Origin: Devosia enhydra
Lineage (GTDB): Bacteria; Pseudomonadota; Alphaproteobacteria; Rhizobiales; Devosiaceae
NCBI RefSeq assembly: GCF_900119845.1
Contig: NZ_FPKU01000002.1
Location: forward strand, 901,381-965,380
Direction: 5' to 3'
DNA length: 64,000 nucleotides
In this document: one piece after another, positions 55,546 to 63,660 of the stretch
Layout of the letters: the number at the start of each line of letters is the position of its first letter
How positions within the stretch are numbered: position 1 is the first letter of the stretch
The notes under the pieces: generated by a model
Databases searched by the model: none
Told to the model about the DNA's origin: nothing
The model's input: only the letters and a program-made list of their open reading frames with translations
Translations under genes and position numbers: made by a program

Positions 55546-55913
55546 AGACCAAGATGCGCGTGCTCACCGTCGATGATTCCCGCACCATCCTGGCCATGCT
55601 GCACCATACCCTGACCAATGCCGGGTTCGAGGTTCTGCAGGCCGAGGATGGGCAGAAGGGGCTCGACGTTCTGGCGAGCGAGCCGGTCGACGTCGTGATC
55701 ACCGACATCAATATGCCGGTGATGGATGGCATCACCTTCATCCGCAACGTGCGCAGCTCGGGCCGCTTCAACAGCCTGCCCATCCTGATCCTCACCACCG
55801 AAACGAGCCAGGACAAGCGCGACCAGGGCCGGGCCGCCGGTGGCACGGGCTGGATCGTCAAGCCCTTCGATCCGGACAAGCTGATCGCCGTGATTCGTCG
55901 CGTCGTGCACTAG
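55542..55913 (+). CDS. cheY1: Chemotaxis response regulator CheY (first copy)
   Basis: A 123-residue receiver with the acidic pair D11-D12 in TVDDSR, phosphoacceptor D55 in ITDINMP, Thr in ILTTET and Lys in IVKPFD. ATGA overlaps the STAS gene. In species with two CheY proteins one drives the motor and the other acts as a phosphate sink; sequence alone does not say which this is. Confidence 0.95.
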   Translation: MKTKMRVLTVDDSRTILAMLHHTLTNAGFEVLQAEDGQKGLDVLASEPVDVVITDINMPVMDGITFIRNVRSSGRFNSLPILILTTETSQDKRDQGRAAGGTGWIVKPFDPDKLIAVIRRVVH

Positions 55914-55930
55914 CGGGCGGAGGCAGCGAG

Positions 55931-58117
55931 ATGGGCGAGTTCGACGCGTTTCAGGCGACCTTCTTTGAGGAATGCGCCGAGCTGCTCGGCGAGCTGGAAG
56001 AGCAGTTCGCCGCCATTGCCGATGGCGACCGCTCGCCCGGCCGGCTCAACGCGGTCTTTCGCGCCGTGCACTCGATCAAGGGGGGCGCGGGCGCCTTCGG
56101 CTTCGTGCGGCTCATCGGCTTTGCCCATGCCTATGAGACGGCGCTCGACCAGGTGCGGTCGGGAACCATCGTGCTCGGTCCGGCATCGATCAAGCTCTGC
56201 ATCCGCGCCAATGACGTGCTCGCCGATCTGGTCTCGGCCTCGCGCGAGGGGCGCAACCCCGCGCCGGGCTTGGGGGATGCCGAGGAGATGGAGTTCGCGG
56301 CCCTGCTCGCGGGCGAGACGCGTGCAGGCGAGGCCGAGCCGGTTGTCGCCGATGACGAGGCCCCCATCGAGGAGTTCGACATCGATTTCGTGCCGGTGAT
56401 GGTCGATCTGGCGGCACGTCCGGAGGCGGTGCGCCGGACGACCGGCGATGATCTCGATGCCTTCGAGGATGCCCCGTTCAGGCTTTCGCGCAATCGCTAT
56501 CTCATCCGCTTCACCCCGCATGGCGAGCTTTACGCCCGCGCCAACGATCCGCTGATCCTTCTGCGCGAGCTGGCGAGCCTCGGCGAGACCGAGGTGCGCG
56601 CCATCATCGGGGAAATTCCGCCGCTCTCGGATTTCGAGCCCTTCGGGGTCTATGCCTCCTGGGAGATCGGGCTCGTCTCGGCCACCGCGAGCCCTGAGCA
56701 GATCGCCGAGATCTTCGAGTTCGTCGAGGGCATCTGCGATCTCTCGATCGAGGCGCTGGGGGAAGAGGATGTGTCTCCATCGGCCCCGCCGGCAGAGGCC
56801 GCGCCCAGCTTTGCCGATCTTGCAGCAGCCTTGATAGGCAGTGCCGCCCCTGCGGCGCCCGAGATCGCCGCACCCGAGGTCGAAGCCCCGCCGATGCTGT
56901 CGCTGGTTGTCGCCGAGCCCGAAGCCGACAGGCGCGGCGCGGTACAGTCGATCCGGGTGGATCTCGACAAGATCGACCGGGTCGTCAACATGGTGGGCGA
57001 GCTCGTCATCACCCAGTCCATGCTGACCCAGCAGATGGATGAAACCCTGCGCAGCCGCTACCAGGAGCTGGTGCGCGGGCTCGAGGTGCTGGCCCAGACG
57101 ACACGGGGATTGCAGGATTCGGTGATGGCGATCCGCGCCCAGCCGGTCAAATCGGTGTTCTCGCGCATGCCGCGCCTCGTGCGCGACCTCTGTGCGCGCA
57201 CGGGCAAGCAAATCCGTCTCGACATGGTGGGCGAGGCCACCGAGATCGACAAGACGGTGATCGAGCAGATCGCCGACCCCCTGACGCACATGATCCGCAA
57301 TGCAGCCGACCATGGCATCGAGAGCATCGAGCGGCGTCGCGCTGCCGGCAAGCCCGAGGAAGGCACGATCAGGCTTTCGGCCGAGCAGGCGGGCGGCAAT
57401 ATCCTCATCACCGTGGAAGATGACGGGGCGGGCATCGACCGCGAGCGCGTTCTGGCGGTGGCCCGGTCGCGCGGCGTGGTCGGCCCCGACCAGGTGCTGT
57501 CCGACGAGCAGATCGACAACCTCATCTTCGCGCCGGGCTTTTCCACGGCCGAGACGGTCTCGGACATTTCCGGGCGTGGCGTGGGGATGGATGTGGTGCG
57601 CGCCAATATCGACAAGATCGGCGGCTCGGTCGATGTCCGCAGCCGGCCGGGGCAGGGGACGCGGATGACGCTGCGCCTGCCGCTGACCCTCGCGGTGCTC
57701 GATGTGATGCTGGTGCGGCTCGGCGGACTGCCCTATGTGGTGCCGCTCTCGGTCATTCTCGAAACCATCCAGTGCGCGCGCGCCGAATTCGGGGTCGGAC
57801 CTTCGGGGGCGCGCATGCTGCGGGTGCGCGGGGATTATGTGCAGGTGGTGGATCTGGGCGCGGTGTTCGGCGTGCCGAGCGCCCTGCCGCTCGAGGACCG
57901 CTTCATCCTTTTGTGCGAAGCCGAGGCGGGCCTGCGGGTGGCGCTGGTGGTGGACGATATCGTCGGCCAGCAGCAGGTGGTGATCAAGAGCCTCGAGCAG
58001 AATTTCGAGCGCGTCGAAGGCATCGCCGGCGGCACCATCCTGGGCGATGGCAGTGTCGGGCTCATCGTCGATGTCGAGGGCGTGCGCGGGCTCAGCGTCA
58101 GGCGGCTGGCGGCCTGA
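55931..58117 (+). CDS. cheA: Chemotaxis histidine kinase CheA
   Basis: A 728-residue kinase. The Hpt/P1 domain has H47 in AVHSIKGGAGAFGF; a P2-like region and acidic linkers follow to about 330; the P3 dimerisation domain starts VQSIRVDLDKIDRVVNMVGELVI; the ATPase P4 has NAADHGIE, DDGAGID and GRGVGMDVV; and P5 (CheW-like) ends the protein. ATG 55931 follows GCGGAGG. It phosphorylates the CheY and CheB proteins in response to receptor arrays. Confidence 0.96.
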   Translation: MGEFDAFQATFFEECAELLGELEEQFAAIADGDRSPGRLNAVFRAVHSIKGGAGAFGFVRLIGFAHAYETALDQVRSGTIVLGPASIKLCIRANDVLADLVSASREGRNPAPGLGDAEEMEFAALLAGETRAGEAEPVVADDEAPIEEFDIDFVPVMVDLAARPEAVRRTTGDDLDAFEDAPFRLSRNRYLIRFTPHGELYARANDPLILLRELASLGETEVRAIIGEIPPLSDFEPFGVYASWEIGLVSATASPEQIAEIFEFVEGICDLSIEALGEEDVSPSAPPAEAAPSFADLAAALIGSAAPAAPEIAAPEVEAPPMLSLVVAEPEADRRGAVQSIRVDLDKIDRVVNMVGELVITQSMLTQQMDETLRSRYQELVRGLEVLAQTTRGLQDSVMAIRAQPVKSVFSRMPRLVRDLCARTGKQIRLDMVGEATEIDKTVIEQIADPLTHMIRNAADHGIESIERRRAAGKPEEGTIRLSAEQAGGNILITVEDDGAGIDRERVLAVARSRGVVGPDQVLSDEQIDNLIFAPGFSTAETVSDISGRGVGMDVVRANIDKIGGSVDVRSRPGQGTRMTLRLPLTLAVLDVMLVRLGGLPYVVPLSVILETIQCARAEFGVGPSGARMLRVRGDYVQVVDLGAVFGVPSALPLEDRFILLCEAEAGLRVALVVDDIVGQQQVVIKSLEQNFERVEGIAGGTILGDGSVGLIVDVEGVRGLSVRRLAA

Positions 58118-58140
58118 GGGCGGGCAGCGGCGCGCTTTTT

Positions 58141-58163
58141 GGCGAAGTGAATACCGGTTCGCC
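58141..58163 (-). repeat. Dispersed repeat copy, inverted relative to 46488-46510
   Basis: GGCGAAGTGAATACCGGTTCGCC differs from the complement of 46488-46510 at one position. It lies between cheA and cheW. Confidence 0.6.
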
Positions 58164-58204
58164 GTCGGAACACGCGACGAACGCTATAATCGGGGGATCT
58201 GGAT

Positions 58205-58690
58205 TTGGACGGGATCGGATTGGACGAGGGACTGGCGGCCGGCATCTCCGGCAGCACTGACGGGCTGCAACTGATCGCCTTTTCCATCGGCGAGCAGACC
58301 TATGGGGTTGAGATCACCACCGTGCGCGAGATCCGCGCCTGGAACGGGGCGACGCCCCTGCCCAATACGCGCGATTATGTGCGCGGGGTCATCAACCTGC
58401 GCGGCACTATCGTGCCGATCTTTGACCTGCGCGCCCGTTTCGGGGAAGGCCGCACCGAACCGACCAAGACCCATGTGGTGGTGGTTCTCTCGGTGGGCGA
58501 GAAGTGGGTGGGGCTCTTGGTCGATGCGGTGTCCGACATCCTGACCGTGGCGCGCGAAACCATCCATCCGGTGCCGCAGGGCAACAGCCTCGACAACGAG
58601 CTGCTCCTGGGCATCATCACCCATGAGCAGCGCATGGTGGGTCTGATCGACCTGCCCGCAGTGGTCGGCTGGACGCGCGCCGCCGCGTGA
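58205..58690 (+). CDS. cheW: Chemotaxis coupling protein CheW
   Basis: A 161-residue CheW with a TTG start (58205) after GGGGGAT; another TTG lies five codons later. The core FSIGEQTYGVEITTVREI, the GVINLRGTIVPIFDLRARFG segment and VDAVSDIL are typical. It links receptors to CheA. A repeat lies upstream, so transcription from a promoter between cheA and cheW is possible. Confidence 0.94.
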   Translation: MDGIGLDEGLAAGISGSTDGLQLIAFSIGEQTYGVEITTVREIRAWNGATPLPNTRDYVRGVINLRGTIVPIFDLRARFGEGRTEPTKTHVVVVLSVGEKWVGLLVDAVSDILTVARETIHPVPQGNSLDNELLLGIITHEQRMVGLIDLPAVVGWTRAAA

Positions 58691-58718
58691 GGGCGCGGCC
58701 GGCCTTCAGCGGCAGGCC

Positions 58719-59072
58719 TCAGAACAGCTCCACATCGCCGTCCGAGCGTTGGGCCGCGATGCCCGAGAGGCTGGGGATGCGGAGTTCGTCGAGCACGAGG
58801 CGCGACCAGATCTCGTCGTGATCGCTCTGGGGCGCCGCAGCGGGCAGCAAAGCGAGCTGGCGCACCGCAATTGCCATGTCGTGGCAGCGCTGCGCGATGC
58901 GATCCTGCCCCTGGAGCGCCGAGACGATCATGCGGATGGCGCGGGCCCGGGCCTCCTCGGCGGTGAGGCTGGTATCGGAAAGCACTTCGAGCGCGTCGGT
59001 GACGCCATCGGCGAGGGCGCCGGTCTGCCGGGCCGTTTCGTCGAGTTCGCGGGCCACGCGCTGCAAAGACAT
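58719..59072 (-). CDS. CheZ/CheT-like candidate CheY-P phosphatase on opposite strand
   Basis: A 117-residue, mostly helical protein from ATG 59072 after GGGGGA on the minus strand. LQRVARELDETARQTGALADG and the helix ALQGQDRIAQRCHDM carry D57-xxx-Q61, the DxxxQ pattern used by CheZ (D143/Q147) and reported for rhizobial CheT. The C-terminus is DGDVELF, like the EIEMF end of the neighbouring CheD. It lies within the che cluster, opposite to all its neighbours. No chaperone or enzyme domain is otherwise recognised. Confidence 0.75.
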   Translation of the reverse strand: MSLQRVARELDETARQTGALADGVTDALEVLSDTSLTAEEARARAIRMIVSALQGQDRIAQRCHDMAIAVRQLALLPAAAPQSDHDEIWSRLVLDELRIPSLSGIAAQRSDGDVELF

Positions 59073-59158
59073 TGACTGCTTCCCCCGATGCATAGGCGCA
59101 CCATAAGGGCAAATCCTTTCCCCGAGATTGCCGCTTGCCTTCAACGCCGCAGAGGTGG

Positions 59159-59180
59159 TTAGCCCTTCCCTAAGGATTGC
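59159..59180 (+). promoter_or_regulatory. Chemotaxis upstream element 2 (TTAG-N7-CTAA)
   Basis: TTAGCCCTTCCCTAAGGATTGC lies 81 bases before cheD and 86 bases beyond the divergent CheT-like start. It matches element 1 at 18 of 22 positions. Confidence 0.5.
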
Positions 59181-59261
59181 GGCGCAGCATGCCGATGCGG
59201 CCCGGGGCATGCCTCGCGGCCGGCCAAACCGATGCTGCAGGTCTTCCGGAGCGCCTAGACG

Positions 59262-59840
59262 ATGCCCAGCGGCCTCGAAAACACTGACCTGCCCCGCGGC
59301 ACCCCCACAATGGTGCATCAGGGCGAGTGGCTGGTCTCGGGGTCGCCCGAGACCGTGCTCAGCACCGTCCTGGGCTCGTGCATTTCGGCCTGCGTGTATG
59401 ATCGGGTGGCCAGAGTCGGGGGCATGAACCATTTCCTCCTCGCGCAGGCGCCCGGCAGTAGCGCCTCGCGCTTTTCCGAAACCGCCCGTTATGGCGCCTT
59501 TGCCATGGAGGCCCTGATCAATGCGGTGCTCGCGAGCGGCAGCGGAAAAAAGGGCAATCTCGACTTCAAGCTCTTCGGGGGTGGGCGGGTGTCGGCGGCG
59601 CTGAGCGATGTGGGGGCGCGCAACATCGCCTTCATGGTGCAGTTCATGGCCGAGGAGGGCTATGTGGCCGCCTCGTCCGATCTCGGGGGCGAATTTGCCC
59701 GCAAGGTCATGTTCGTGCCCCATTCGGGCCGGGCCTTCGTCAAGCGCGTCGATGCCCAGCTGGCCGGGCGCGTGGCGATGGATGAACTGGCCCTTGCGGC
59801 GCGGCCAGCGGCGCGAGATACGGAAATCGAAATGTTCTGA
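59262..59840 (+). CDS. cheD: Chemoreceptor glutamine deamidase CheD
   Basis: A 192-residue enzyme. The catalytic Cys is in VLGSCISACVYD (near 40), the His is in GGMNHFLL (near 57), and RYGAFAMEALINA and KLFGGGRV follow as usual. It deamidates Gln in receptor methylation helices. The C-terminal tail REI...EIEMF is longer than the core. Unlike the classic rhizobial order, where cheD follows cheY2, it precedes cheR here. Confidence 0.93.
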   Translation: MPSGLENTDLPRGTPTMVHQGEWLVSGSPETVLSTVLGSCISACVYDRVARVGGMNHFLLAQAPGSSASRFSETARYGAFAMEALINAVLASGSGKKGNLDFKLFGGGRVSAALSDVGARNIAFMVQFMAEEGYVAASSDLGGEFARKVMFVPHSGRAFVKRVDAQLAGRVAMDELALAARPAARDTEIEMF

Positions 59841-59847
59841 TCGCTGG

Positions 59848-59870
59848 TTAGCGAATTCCTAAAGCCTGTC
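59848..59870 (+). promoter_or_regulatory. Chemotaxis upstream element 3 (TTAG-N7-CTAA)
   Basis: TTAGC-GAAT-TCCTAAAG lies 47 bases before the membrane-protein gene and shares TTAGC-N3/4-TCCTAAAG with element 1. Confidence 0.45.
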
Positions 59871-59916
59871 ATCCTTGGTAAGGATTTGTCTCCCTGCACT
59901 CGTTAAACTCCGCCGC

Positions 59917-61200
59917 ATGAATTTTCGATTCGGGTTCCCACGGCCTCGCTTGCCGATCTTCGACCGCGCCGGCGTTGCCCTCGTTTCCGGGGTTCTGGTC
60001 GCCCTCTCGGCCCTTTTCGGCCTCATCCTGGTGCTCGCGATGGGCCCCGGGCTTGTGTCGCTGCTCATCACCGTGGTGCTGATGACCCTTGCGGTAGGCG
60101 TCAGCCTCATCGTCGGCCGGGTGGCCGACCGGGCGTTTTCGGCGCGCATCGCGGCGCTGCGCGGGCTGCCGCAGGAGCTCGAGCATGCTTTCGTCGGGCG
60201 CGAAGGCGAAAGCGTCGAAGCCATCCTGGCCGCGCTGCTGCAGCGGCTCGACCGCGCCGGACAGATCCGCACCGCTTTCTCGGCGCTTTCGCATCCGGCC
60301 GTGCTGATCGGTCCCTCCGGCATCATGGCGGCGACGCGCGGGCTCGAGCAGTCGGTGCAGGGCGGGGCGGCCGCGCTCGATCTCGAAGTGCTGGTGGGCC
60401 ACGAGCCGCTGGTGGCGCTGGGCACGCGCCGGTTCCGCCTGCGGCGCAGCAGCGTGGGGGCCGGGCGCATCCTCGTCGAGTTGCTGCCGGCCGGCCATTT
60501 CGTTGCCGAGGATGATTACGAACTCTTCGTGGCGGCGCTTTCGGGCGAGGCGGCGGGGGCGCGCTTTTCACCGAGTTCGGTTTCGGGCTCTCCCGTCATC
60601 GCCGCCATGCAGGAATCGCTGGAGCGCCTCGATGCCGTCATCGCCGCGCTCGACCGGATGGCGGCGGGCATCTTCGATGGCATAGGCGGGCGCGACCTGC
60701 CGCCGGGCACGCAGGCGCTGCTCGAACGCATCGCCATGCTGATGGCCGAGATGGGCGAGGCCCGTGACGAGGCCGAGGCGAGCAATACCAGCCTTGAGCA
60801 GCGCGTGCTCGCGCTCGAAACCAGCGTGACCACCCTGCAGGGCGCCATGGTCGCCATTTCGGACCATGCCGCCATGGGCCGCACCGGGGTGGAAAAGGTC
60901 AATGGCGCGCTGGCGCGGGCGCGCAATGCCCTCGAACATTGGGAAAAGCTCGAGGGCGAGGCGATCATCACCGCATCCGACGCGCAGATGGCCAGCCGCG
61001 GCGCTTCGCCCGAAAAGGTCGAGGCCCTGCTCGACGAGATTTCGGCCCATTTAGAGAATCTTGGCAATGAGTCGCGCAAGCTGCGCGCCGTACTGGGGGA
61101 GGGCGCCACGGCGCTCGGCACGCTGGGCGAAGTCGTCGACGGCATCGGCGCGGAAACCGACAAGGGTCTCGAGCGCAAGAGCCGACGCCGCGTCGCCTGA
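59917..61200 (+). CDS. Membrane-anchored PAS-like/coiled-coil protein of the che cluster
   Basis: A 427-residue protein from ATG 59917. Two adjacent TM helices (about 18-42 and 43-67) leave almost no periplasmic part. A PAS-like globular region follows (HPAVLIGPSGIMAATRG, ending near 215), then long helices and a predicted coiled coil (LLERIAMLMAEMGEARDEAEA, EQRVLALETSVTTLQGAM). It lacks the conserved MCP signalling tip and a HAMP domain. I do not recognise it. Its place between cheD and cheR suggests a receptor-like or cell-pole anchoring role in chemotaxis. Confidence 0.75.
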   Translation: MNFRFGFPRPRLPIFDRAGVALVSGVLVALSALFGLILVLAMGPGLVSLLITVVLMTLAVGVSLIVGRVADRAFSARIAALRGLPQELEHAFVGREGESVEAILAALLQRLDRAGQIRTAFSALSHPAVLIGPSGIMAATRGLEQSVQGGAAALDLEVLVGHEPLVALGTRRFRLRRSSVGAGRILVELLPAGHFVAEDDYELFVAALSGEAAGARFSPSSVSGSPVIAAMQESLERLDAVIAALDRMAAGIFDGIGGRDLPPGTQALLERIAMLMAEMGEARDEAEASNTSLEQRVLALETSVTTLQGAMVAISDHAAMGRTGVEKVNGALARARNALEHWEKLEGEAIITASDAQMASRGASPEKVEALLDEISAHLENLGNESRKLRAVLGEGATALGTLGEVVDGIGAETDKGLERKSRRRVA

Positions 61201-61230
61201 CCGGCTGCCATCCCCGGCAGGGGGCAGGGC

Positions 61231-62088
61231 ATGGAGCAGATCGAAATTCCGCTCAGCGATGCGGAATTCACCCGCATCAGGGCGCGCGTGCAGCGCGAGG
61301 CCGGCATCTCGCTGTCGGAGGCCAAGCGCCAGCTGGTCGTTTCACGCCTCTCCCGGCTCGTGCGCAGCCTGGGACTGTCCGGCTTTACCGCCTATCTCGA
61401 CCATCTCGATCATGGCGCCGTGGCCGAGGACCGGCAGGCCTTCATCAACGCCCTCACCACCAATCTCACGCGGTTCTTTCGCGAAGAGCATCATTTCGAC
61501 CATCTGGTCGCCCATGTCGGCAAGCTGATGGCGCACCCGCCGCGCCGCAGCGCCGATGGGCGGCCCCGCCTCAGGCTCTGGTCGGCGGGCTGTTCCACGG
61601 GGCAGGAGCCCTACACCATGGCGATGGCGCTGCTGGCATCCCATCCCGGGTTGAAGAGCTGGGATTTCCGCATCCTTGCGACCGATGTCGATACCGATGT
61701 GCTGGCCCGTGCAGCCAGCGGGCGCTATGCGGCGAGCGAAGCCGATGGCCTGACGCCTGCCCGGCGAGCCATGTTCCTGGCGGATGGGGACGGCCATGTG
61801 CGCATACCGCAGGCAGCGCATGGGGTCGTGACGTTCAAGCCGCTCAACCTCATGGACCCCTGGCCGATGCGCGGCCCCTTCGACGCCATCTTCTGCCGCA
61901 ACGTCGTCATCTATTTCGACAAGCCGACCCAGATGGCGCTGTTCAGGCGCATGGTGCCGATGCTGGTGCCCGAAGGGTGCCTCTATATCGGCCATTCCGA
62001 GACGCTGCCGGCGGGCGAACTGGGGCTGGCCTCGGTGGGGCGGACGATCTTTTCCCTGCGCGCCGGGCCCGGACGGAGGGCGGCATGA
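61231..62088 (+). CDS. cheR: Chemotaxis protein methyltransferase CheR
   Basis: A 285-residue methyltransferase. The N-terminal helical domain with LTTNLTRFFREEHHFDHL, the SAM-binding LWSAGCSTGQEPYTMAM (near 115), the ATDVDTDVL acidic loop and IFCRNVVIYFDK are all as in CheR. It methylates receptor glutamates using S-adenosylmethionine. Its stop overlaps the cheB start by four bases. Confidence 0.95.
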   Translation: MEQIEIPLSDAEFTRIRARVQREAGISLSEAKRQLVVSRLSRLVRSLGLSGFTAYLDHLDHGAVAEDRQAFINALTTNLTRFFREEHHFDHLVAHVGKLMAHPPRRSADGRPRLRLWSAGCSTGQEPYTMAMALLASHPGLKSWDFRILATDVDTDVLARAASGRYAASEADGLTPARRAMFLADGDGHVRIPQAAHGVVTFKPLNLMDPWPMRGPFDAIFCRNVVIYFDKPTQMALFRRMVPMLVPEGCLYIGHSETLPAGELGLASVGRTIFSLRAGPGRRAA

Positions 62089-63134
62089 GCATCCGCGTGC
62101 TGGTGGTCGACGATTCGCGCCTCATCCGCGACGTGCTCTCGAGCCTTCTGGTGCGCGACGGCGACATCGAGGTGTGCGGCACCGCTGCCGAGCCCAACGA
62201 GGCGCGCCAGAAGATCAAGGCGCTCAACCCCGACGTGCTGACCCTCGATGTGGAAATGCCCGGCATGAACGGGCTGGCCTTTCTCGAACGGCTGATGCGG
62301 CTTCATCCCATGCCGGTGGTGATGGTCTCGACCCTCACGCGCAAGGGCGCCGACGAGACGCTGCTGGCGCTCGAACTGGGGGCGGTGGATTTCGTGGCCA
62401 AGCCCGATGCGACGCTCTCGAACGGGCTCGAGCGGTTCGGCGCCGCCCTGCGCGACAAATTGCGGGCAGCCGCCACCGTGCGCAGCCTGCGTGCCCCGGA
62501 TGGCGAAGCGGGGGGCGGCATCCGTAACGCGCCGAGCGCAGCCGGTCCGGAGGGGTCGGTGATCGCGATCGGCGCCTCGACCGGCGGTGTCGACGCCATC
62601 CGGATGGTCCTTTCGGGGCTCGCCGCGGACTGTGCGCCGGTGCTGATCACCCAGCACATGCCGGCCGGCTTCACGGCCCGTTTTGCCGCTCGCCTCGATG
62701 AACTCTGCCCGATGCGGGTCGTCGAGGCTGAGGATGGCATGGTGCTGGCCCCCGGCCATGCCTATGTGGCGCCCGGGGACAGCCATCTGCGCATCAGGGG
62801 CGCGCAGGGGCGGCTGCGGACCGCGCTGGGGCAGGATGCGGCGATTTCAGGCCATCGGCCGAGCGTCGATGCGCTCTTCCAGTCGGTGGCCGAGACCGTG
62901 GGGCCGATGGCCCTTGGCGTCATCCTCACCGGCATGGGGCGCGACGGCGCGCGGGGCCTCCTCGCCATGCGCGAGGCCGGTGCCCACACCATCGGGCAGA
63001 GCCCCGAGTCTGCGCTGGTCTACGGCATGCCGCGCGTTGCCTTCGAGGAGGGGGCGGTGATCGAGCAGGCGCCGATGGAAGCCATCGGCCTGCGGCTCGT
63101 ACAAGCCCTGTCGCGGCTGCGCCGGGCCGCCTGA
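62085..63134 (+). CDS. cheB: Chemotaxis response regulator-methylesterase CheB
   Basis: A 349-residue protein. The receiver has D9-D10 and phosphoacceptor D55 in TLDVEMPGMNG; the esterase catalytic triad is S165 (GASTGG), H191 (TQHMP) and D286 (GMGRDG). It removes receptor methyl groups and is activated by CheA. The linker is Ala/Gly-rich. ATG 62085 overlaps cheR. Confidence 0.95.
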   Translation: MSIRVLVVDDSRLIRDVLSSLLVRDGDIEVCGTAAEPNEARQKIKALNPDVLTLDVEMPGMNGLAFLERLMRLHPMPVVMVSTLTRKGADETLLALELGAVDFVAKPDATLSNGLERFGAALRDKLRAAATVRSLRAPDGEAGGGIRNAPSAAGPEGSVIAIGASTGGVDAIRMVLSGLAADCAPVLITQHMPAGFTARFAARLDELCPMRVVEAEDGMVLAPGHAYVAPGDSHLRIRGAQGRLRTALGQDAAISGHRPSVDALFQSVAETVGPMALGVILTGMGRDGARGLLAMREAGAHTIGQSPESALVYGMPRVAFEEGAVIEQAPMEAIGLRLVQALSRLRRAA

Positions 63135-63181
63135 CAGGCCCGGCTACGCAGGCCCCGCGAGGGGCGGATTGAGAGAATTGT

Positions 63182-63201
63182 AACGCTTGGGCCCTAGCGT
63201 T
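63182..63201. promoter_or_regulatory. 20-bp near-perfect palindrome before the second cheY
   Basis: AACGCT-TGGGCCCT-AGCGTT (63182-63201) has 6-bp arms around a GGGCCC centre. It lies between cheB and cheY2 and could be an operator or the stem of a terminator. Confidence 0.45.
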
Positions 63202-63249
63202 CCGGGCCATGAGGGCCGCGCCGGCCGCGATGCAGAAGCAGAACTCGAC

Positions 63250-63639
63250 ATGCCCAAGGCCAGCAGCGTCAGCGTGATGATCGTGGATGACCAGCAGTCC
63301 ATGCGCAGCATCTGCAAGTATATATTGGGGCAACTGGGCTTCAAGGACATCGTTGAGGCCAAATCCGGTCGCGACGCCATGGGCAAGCTCGAGCAGACCC
63401 ATGTCGACCTGATCATCTCGGACTGGAACATGGATGATGTCGACGGGCTGACCCTGCTCAAGGTGGTCAGGAAGCATCCGCGCACGCAGAATACGCCCTT
63501 CATCATGGCCACCGGCCGCTCCGACAAGGAGCAGGTGAAGGAAGCCATCGCGGCTGGCGTCAACAATTACATCATCAAGCCCTTCGATGCGATGACAATG
63601 AAAAAGCGCATCGAGGCAGTGATCGGCGCGTTGAGCTGA
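63250..63639 (+). CDS. cheY2: Chemotaxis response regulator CheY (second copy)
   Basis: A 129-residue receiver. D13-D14 (IVDDQQ), phosphoacceptor D58 in IISDWNMD and Lys in IIKPFD are present. The DWNM motif is that of motor-binding CheY proteins, so this is the more likely motor regulator. ATG 63250 has only a weak ribosome site; an upstream in-frame start adds a low-complexity extension. Confidence 0.93.
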   Translation: MPKASSVSVMIVDDQQSMRSICKYILGQLGFKDIVEAKSGRDAMGKLEQTHVDLIISDWNMDDVDGLTLLKVVRKHPRTQNTPFIMATGRSDKEQVKEAIAAGVNNYIIKPFDAMTMKKRIEAVIGALS

Positions 63640-63660
63640 GCGTCTTTACGGAGAGAGTTG

